Source of the DNA: Candidatus Nanohalarchaeota archaeon
Lineage (GTDB): Archaea > EX4484-52 > B79-G9
Assembly (NCBI GenBank): GCA_017610545.1
Contig: JAFCBV010000021.1
Span: 1-8,355 of the forward strand
Length of the DNA: 8,355 nt
Direction of reading: 5' to 3'
In this document: in pieces, positions 4,405-8,355 of the stretch
How positions within the stretch are numbered: position 1 is the first letter of the stretch
Layout: each line of letters starts with the position of its first letter
Made by a program: the position numbers and the translations under genes
The notes under the pieces: generated by a model
Databases searched by the model: none
What the model was told of the DNA's origin: nothing
Seen by the model: only the letters and a program-made list of their open reading frames with translations

Positions 4405-6879
4405 ATGTTAGGGATACCTATGTTTTCAATGGATGGGAGATTGTTTTGTGGCAAAGTTCTTGTTTTTTCACTCATGGTTATGGTGTTTTCAGGCACCGGA
4501 CACGCATTGCCGGAATTGTCCGGTCTTTTGGCAACCCCGAGTCAGGCATGGACAGGGGAAAACATTCTTTTGTCTGTCAAATGCACTGACAATGAGAGCA
4601 CAATAAAGCAAGTGTACGCATACATAGAAGGTCCGGGAATTTCATGGACATCCCCTGGCTTTTCAGAATATGAAAACAGCACATTTATGCTGTCTGTTTC
4701 TGACTTTTACGGCAAGACCGGAGTATTTAATGTTGCCGTATATTGCACATCTGAAAACAACACAGCCAACCAAAATACAACGTTTTCTGTCTCAGAGTTT
4801 TCAGGAGAGATTTCATCTGTTTCGCCTGACAGCATATATGTCGGGGACACAGTGGAAGTAGACATGTCTGTAAAAAAAGATGATGTTTATCTCTCGGGAA
4901 GTTCTGCCGTAACATTTGAAGTGTTGTTAGCTGGCGAATCTGTGCCATTGACAGCAGCATATGATTTTGAGAAAGGCTGGCGCATACGTTTTGAAGCACC
5001 ATCCGTATCGGGTACTTATGATGTCAATGTGGCCGCATTCTACGAAGGCGCTGTCTTTGAAGCGCCAATATCTATTGAAGTTAAAGATGTGTTTGAGTTT
5101 TCCCTGACTGCCGTGGATAAGTCAGAAGTACTTTTCGGCGAAAATATAACTGCAACTATTTTTGCTTCAGAGCAGAGCAGCCCGATTTCAATAAGCAAAA
5201 GCAGCATATCCGCAAAAATTGGCTCATATGCGGTCGATGTAGCAGATATATCTTTAGCGTCAAACGGGAAATATGTTGCCACAATAACACTTCCAAGCCT
5301 AACACCCGCAGCATATGACCTGAAAATCACGTTTTCACACCAGAATTTCACAGCAGAAAGGACATCAACAATAACCTATCTTGTTTCCGCATCAGGAACA
5401 CTTCTTGACCCAAACGGCGGCGCAGTAAGCGCGAAACTGTCTTTCATGTCCGGCGCACTCGAGCGCTATGTTTACACCGATTCAAAAGGGGCTTACAGGT
5501 TGAATCTCCCGTCAAGAACGTATGATGTGCGGCTTGTACACGACCGCGCAAGCATTGTCCAGCAAGGGGTTTCTGTATCGGTGTTTGATGACCCCCTAAG
5601 GTTCTATTATATTGCAGACATTGTAATTCCCGGCATCAAGCCGGCAGGCCTTTTCATGTTCGAGACCACACTTTCTGCGGATGACACAGAAATAACCCTG
5701 AATTATGACGAGCGCAAAGTCTCAAGCGAATCAGGTCTTGTAGTTTACAGGTGCGGCAATTGGAACTCTGCAGACAAGAAATGTTTCGGCTCATGGGACA
5801 CGATTTCTGCATCTATTGATCCTGTGCGAAACAGTGCAAAGTTTTCATCAGCTAATCCTTCGGGAGCATATACTTTAGGTTCTCTGGATGCACTATTTCT
5901 TGATTTTTCAATTGACAAAACCACCTATTATGTGGGTGATGTAATAAAGGCGGTTGGAATTTCAGAGAAGTCCGGCGGAAACTATGTTGGAAACATAGAA
6001 ATTACAGGGCGCATAAACGGCCAGCCAACCACAAAAACCGTTACATCCTCTGAAAATGGTGTGTTCGCCCTTGATCTTGAGGTGCCTTCAGCAGAAGGCA
6101 GTTACACGCTTGTATTTACAGCAGAGCTTGAGCCATACCAGAGCTTTGAGACGACAAAGACAATTGAAGTCATCAAAAGAAAAGAGATTTCACTTGTTTT
6201 GCCGGATACTGTGCGCATAAGTGTTGGTGAAATTTCAACAATTGAAGTCCATGTCGTGAACACAGGGCAAACACATTTAGTTGACGGGAAAATATCAATT
6301 TCCGGAATACCTGATGATTATTATAGCATTACACCAGAACTATTGTCCGTTGGTGCAGGGGACGAGACTAAATTTTTCATCAATTTCGAGATACCTGAGT
6401 CAGCACCAAAGACAACACATGGTGCAGATATCACAATACCTTTTGGAGAGAAAACGTTTAAGAAAACATTTGCCCTCACCATAAAAGAGCCTGTTGCAGA
6501 AGGGCCTGCTGTTACTGAAAAAGAAGATGCTGACACTGAAAGCAGATTCTCCCTTCCAACAGGGTTGATGACTTCTGCGATGGCGTCTGATATCATATAT
6601 TTGATGGTATTCAGCGTAATCAGCTTTTCGGCCGCGATATTCCTGAAAAACAGGCGCACCCCACGAACAAGTGAACTTGGCGACAGTGGCTTTGGCAGAA
6701 AAGCATATTTATTTGAGATAAAAAAAGCAGTTGAAAAAGGATTTGGCGCGAAACTAAAAAAGGTTGTAAAGCGAAAGCGCACTGTAAAAAAAGCAGTTAG
6801 CAAGAGGCTAACAAAGATTGTAAAACGAAAGCATATCATAAAAAAGGCCGTGCGCAAGGTTGCGCGGCGCAAAAAATAA
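4405..6879 (+). CDS. Large multidomain surface protein with a highly basic cytosolic tail
   Basis: The 824-residue type I membrane protein has a signal peptide (1-34, ending GTGHA) and an Ig-like domain with a possible C60-C114 disulfide (36-131). Two further Ig-like domains follow (about 132-228, 229-328). A carboxypeptidase-regulatory-like domain (about 327-400) carries SGTLLDPNGGAVSAK and YTDSKGAYRLNLPS. A Cys-pair domain (about 413-495) carries VVYRCGNW and KKCFGSW. Another Ig-like domain (496-590) begins TTYYVGDVIK, echoing SIYVGDTVEV at 143-152. A NEW3-like domain (592-694) leads to an acidic linker, one span (about 728-747) and a 77-residue cytosolic tail. The last 51 residues hold 25 Lys/Arg and one Glu, arranged as two 18-residue repeats. 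Outside, it is likely an adhesin or envelope scaffold. The tail suggests contact with nucleic acid, ribosomes or acidic lipid, which is inference. The 4405 start is supported by the TATA spacing; starts at 4420 or 4429 would still leave a signal peptide. Confidence 0.88.
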   Translation: MLGIPMFSMDGRLFCGKVLVFSLMVMVFSGTGHALPELSGLLATPSQAWTGENILLSVKCTDNESTIKQVYAYIEGPGISWTSPGFSEYENSTFMLSVSDFYGKTGVFNVAVYCTSENNTANQNTTFSVSEFSGEISSVSPDSIYVGDTVEVDMSVKKDDVYLSGSSAVTFEVLLAGESVPLTAAYDFEKGWRIRFEAPSVSGTYDVNVAAFYEGAVFEAPISIEVKDVFEFSLTAVDKSEVLFGENITATIFASEQSSPISISKSSISAKIGSYAVDVADISLASNGKYVATITLPSLTPAAYDLKITFSHQNFTAERTSTITYLVSASGTLLDPNGGAVSAKLSFMSGALERYVYTDSKGAYRLNLPSRTYDVRLVHDRASIVQQGVSVSVFDDPLRFYYIADIVIPGIKPAGLFMFETTLSADDTEITLNYDERKVSSESGLVVYRCGNWNSADKKCFGSWDTISASIDPVRNSAKFSSANPSGAYTLGSLDALFLDFSIDKTTYYVGDVIKAVGISEKSGGNYVGNIEITGRINGQPTTKTVTSSENGVFALDLEVPSAEGSYTLVFTAELEPYQSFETTKTIEVIKRKEISLVLPDTVRISVGEISTIEVHVVNTGQTHLVDGKISISGIPDDYYSITPELLSVGAGDETKFFINFEIPESAPKTTHGADITIPFGEKTFKKTFALTIKEPVAEGPAVTEKEDADTESRFSLPTGLMTSAMASDIIYLMVFSVISFSAAIFLKNRRTPRTSELGDSGFGRKAYLFEIKKAVEKGFGAKLKKVVKRKRTVKKAVSKRLTKIVKRKHIIKKAVRKVARRKK
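6754..6861 (+). repeat. Tandem 54-bp coding repeat (two copies) in the basic tail
   Basis: Copy A (6754-6807) encodes LKKVVKRKRTVKKAVSKR and copy B (6808-6861) encodes LTKIVKRKHIIKKAVRKV. By hand alignment 39 of 54 bases match, and shared residues fall at the same places in both copies. An additional KKAVEK just upstream (residues 773-778) looks like part of an older third unit. The pattern indicates internal duplication of a Lys/Arg-Val module. Confidence 0.75.
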
Positions 6880-6897
6880 TTCGCTCTGGGAATTGAA

Positions 6898-7476
6898 ATG
6901 AAAGAACACAAAAAAAGAATTATTGGTTTTTTTGGCATTCTCTGTTTTACTGCTGTGCTTTTTATGTTTTTTTCTCCAATAACTGAAGGCGCGTCAAACA
7001 TAGTGCCCGGCGAGCACAATGTGACTGTGCGCCTGATAGCAGGCACCACACCACTGACAGATACACTGTCTGATACAGATAGGGGTTATACTGCTGCCAG
7101 CCAGGGCTCTTTATTTACAGCACTCATTCGCCCGGAAGGAAGCCCTGAGGCCCAGTCAATTGATGCAACCAAGCTTACAATGAGGCAGGATATTTTCGAA
7201 AATCGGTTTTATCTTGTTTTTACAAAAGATACTGCCAGAAAAGATATTCGTAAACGAACAGATTTGCTTAATAGTGGGGAGTTCTATTCCTATTCAAATC
7301 CATCATTTGGTTTTTCTCTTTCGAACCAGCACCACATATCTATTTTCAGGGAATACACAAGCATTGATCTTCTTGGACAGCCTATCTTGCGCATTCGCCC
7401 AGGTTCATATACGCTCATTGTTTCTGCAGAAAAAGATGGCGGCGGCAATCTGGGTGTTCGATTAAGGCTAAAATAA
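6898..7476 (+). CDS. Small secreted or signal-anchored protein of unknown family
   Basis: The 192-residue product has a basic start (MKEHKKR), a hydrophobic segment (about 8-26, IIGFFGILCFTAVLFMFF) and an extracytoplasmic remainder. The segment may be a cleaved signal peptide (possible site near TEGAS) or an anchor. The rest looks like beta-strands with one sequon (N41-V-T): NVTVRLIAGTTPL near the start and RPGSYTLIVSAEKDGGGNLG at the end, with a Ser/Tyr/Phe-rich middle (EFYSYSNPSFGFSLSNQ). No family is recognised and no catalytic motif is seen. It starts 18 nt after the stop of the large basic-tailed protein, with no separate TATA box, so it is probably the second gene of that transcript and may be its partner. 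The GGGA at 6888-6891 is a weak ribosome site at best. Confidence 0.75.
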   Translation: MKEHKKRIIGFFGILCFTAVLFMFFSPITEGASNIVPGEHNVTVRLIAGTTPLTDTLSDTDRGYTAASQGSLFTALIRPEGSPEAQSIDATKLTMRQDIFENRFYLVFTKDTARKDIRKRTDLLNSGEFYSYSNPSFGFSLSNQHHISIFREYTSIDLLGQPILRIRPGSYTLIVSAEKDGGGNLGVRLRLK

Positions 7477-7485
7477 GTGCCCATT
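7477..7485. other. Convergent gene junction, 9 nt between stop codons
   Basis: The + strand stop TAA ends at 7476 and the - strand stop (TTA on +) begins at 7486. Each transcript must therefore terminate inside the opposite coding region. The - strand reads TTATTTT (complement of 7468-7474) just after its stop, a possible U-rich termination signal. No hairpin is evident. Confidence 0.6.
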
Positions 7486-8355
7486 TTAGAATATTCTTTC
7501 AAGCCACGATGTTATGGCTCTTCCGGATTCTTTTTCTTTGCCAAAGAACCAGTGGTCTGTATTTTCAATCAATTTAGTGTCCCAATTCAGCGCGTTTTCA
7601 AGAAACTTTAATGTCTTTTTCGGCTTTTTATCGTAGTCATCTTTTGAGCCAAATATTGCCAGTACCGGAACATTTATCTGCTTTAATTCTTTCAGTTCGC
7701 CTGAATAATTCATTATATTTCCGTGAATTGTTTTTGGGTCTGCCAGATCAAGATACTTTCTTGCATTCAGCATGGGGCAGAAAGCCATGTCTTCAGGCAC
7801 AAGCTTCTCGCCTTGCCCATCTTGCACCATTTTGAGTGCAAGTTTGAGTTGGCTATCATATTTGTCTCCAAGAATTTCTTTCACATAAGCGATGTCGTCT
7901 ACAGGTGCAAGCAAAACAAGTCCTTTGATTCGTTTATCCTGCGTTTCGTACACATAGTATGCGCTTTTCTGGCATCCGAGGCTGTGCCCCTCCAAGACGA
8001 TGTTTTTGTATCCTCTTTTCGATACAAAATCAATCCCTGCAGAAATGTCGATGACACTATCCTCAAACTTTGCAGTGCTTCCGCCGCAGCGAAAGTATGC
8101 TCTTTTGTTTTTCTCCTTTTTTATAAAATCTGTAACAAACCCCGTACCTCGATTATTGTAGGACAAAAACGCAAAACCCTTTGACACCGCTTCCTTTGCA
8201 ATGTAGTCCAGAAAGAGATTCTCATAGAAATTGCCAACCCATGCGTGTATGTGTATCAATACATTACTGGTTTTTGTTTCAGGCTCATAAAGAATGCCTT
8301 GTAACTCAAGTTTGTCTTTCGTATCTATTCGTACAAGTTCGCATTTGAGTCCGTC
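7486..8355 (-). CDS. Alpha/beta hydrolase, DUF1749-like (5'-partial)
   Basis: The - strand frame stays open to the right edge, giving 289 residues. A TTG at 8259 is not the start: it is the Leu in VLIHIHAWVGNFYEN, and the 32 residues before it (including DKLELQGILYEP) form normal N-terminal strands of the fold. Alpha/beta hydrolases cleave esters, amides or similar bonds with a Ser-Asp/Glu-His triad. Visible here are an oxyanion-side HIHAWVGNFYEN (from residue 35), YNNRGTG, the nucleophile elbow GHSLGCQ (Ser125), an acid in FGSKDDYD (Asp239 or Asp240) and His268 in NTDHWFF. HIH-x3-GNFYEN together with GHS-x-GCQ is characteristic of the DUF1749 group, whose substrate is not established. There is no span in the visible part, so it is probably cytosolic. 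It faces the envelope genes, with 9 nt between the two stop codons, and is likely functionally unrelated to them. Confidence 0.88.
   Translation of the reverse strand, partial: DGLKCELVRIDTKDKLELQGILYEPETKTSNVLIHIHAWVGNFYENLFLDYIAKEAVSKGFAFLSYNNRGTGFVTDFIKKEKNKRAYFRCGGSTAKFEDSVIDISAGIDFVSKRGYKNIVLEGHSLGCQKSAYYVYETQDKRIKGLVLLAPVDDIAYVKEILGDKYDSQLKLALKMVQDGQGEKLVPEDMAFCPMLNARKYLDLADPKTIHGNIMNYSGELKELKQINVPVLAIFGSKDDYDKKPKKTLKFLENALNWDTKLIENTDHWFFGKEKESGRAITSWLERIF

Noticed and set aside
6321..7049. 242-residue open frame on the - strand
   Set aside because: It is antisense to the end of the 824-residue protein and the start of the next gene. Its Phe/Leu-rich stretches are the complement of Lys-rich codons in the basic tail.
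7723..8184. 153-residue + strand frame opposite the hydrolase
   Set aside because: It is antisense to a hydrolase with an intact triad and has no supporting signal.
1..8355. CRISPR arrays, tRNA/rRNA genes, insertion sequences, defence systems
   Set aside because: No regularly spaced repeats, tRNA-like cloverleaf elements, rRNA core motifs, transposase frames, terminal inverted repeats or nuclease/helicase motifs were recognised by eye on either strand.

Overview
The window looks archaeal. The + strand genes use A/T-rich TATA-type promoters, two of which sit 25-26 nt ahead of an ATG as expected for leaderless archaeal mRNAs. There are no bacterial -35/-10 boxes and few strong Shine-Dalgarno sites. 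Most products are signal-peptide or single-span envelope proteins built from Ig-like, CARDB/NEW3-like beta-sandwiches with N-x-S/T sequons, a style common in archaeal cell envelopes. The base composition (about 40-45% GC by eye) and the small, closely packed genes would fit a DPANN-type or other uncultivated archaeon, but nothing here fixes the lineage.

Layout, left to right. (1) Positions 2-2275: two adjacent + strand genes, 3 nt apart. The first is a 5'-truncated surface protein with a NEW3-like domain, a coiled coil, one membrane span and a cytosolic helical tail. The second is a signal-peptide protein with two beta-domains and a C-terminal anchor. (2) Positions 2375-2962: a soluble CheC-family phosphatase-like gene with its own promoter. 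(3) Positions 2963-3078: a short gap holding a possible 24-residue hydrophobic peptide and the next promoter. (4) Positions 3079-4350: two small secreted or anchored beta-sandwich proteins in one transcription unit. (5) Positions 4405-7476: an 824-residue multidomain surface protein with an extremely basic cytosolic tail, followed by a small secreted protein. (6) Positions 7486-8355: a convergent - strand alpha/beta hydrolase of the DUF1749 type, cut by the right edge.

Together, positions 2-7476 read as an envelope locus of six exported proteins with no recognisable enzyme among them, interrupted by one cytosolic CheC-like protein. The likely theme is cell-surface structure or adhesion, perhaps with a link to signalling or motility. 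That theme is inferred from domain style and co-location. No mobile element, CRISPR array, rRNA or tRNA was seen.
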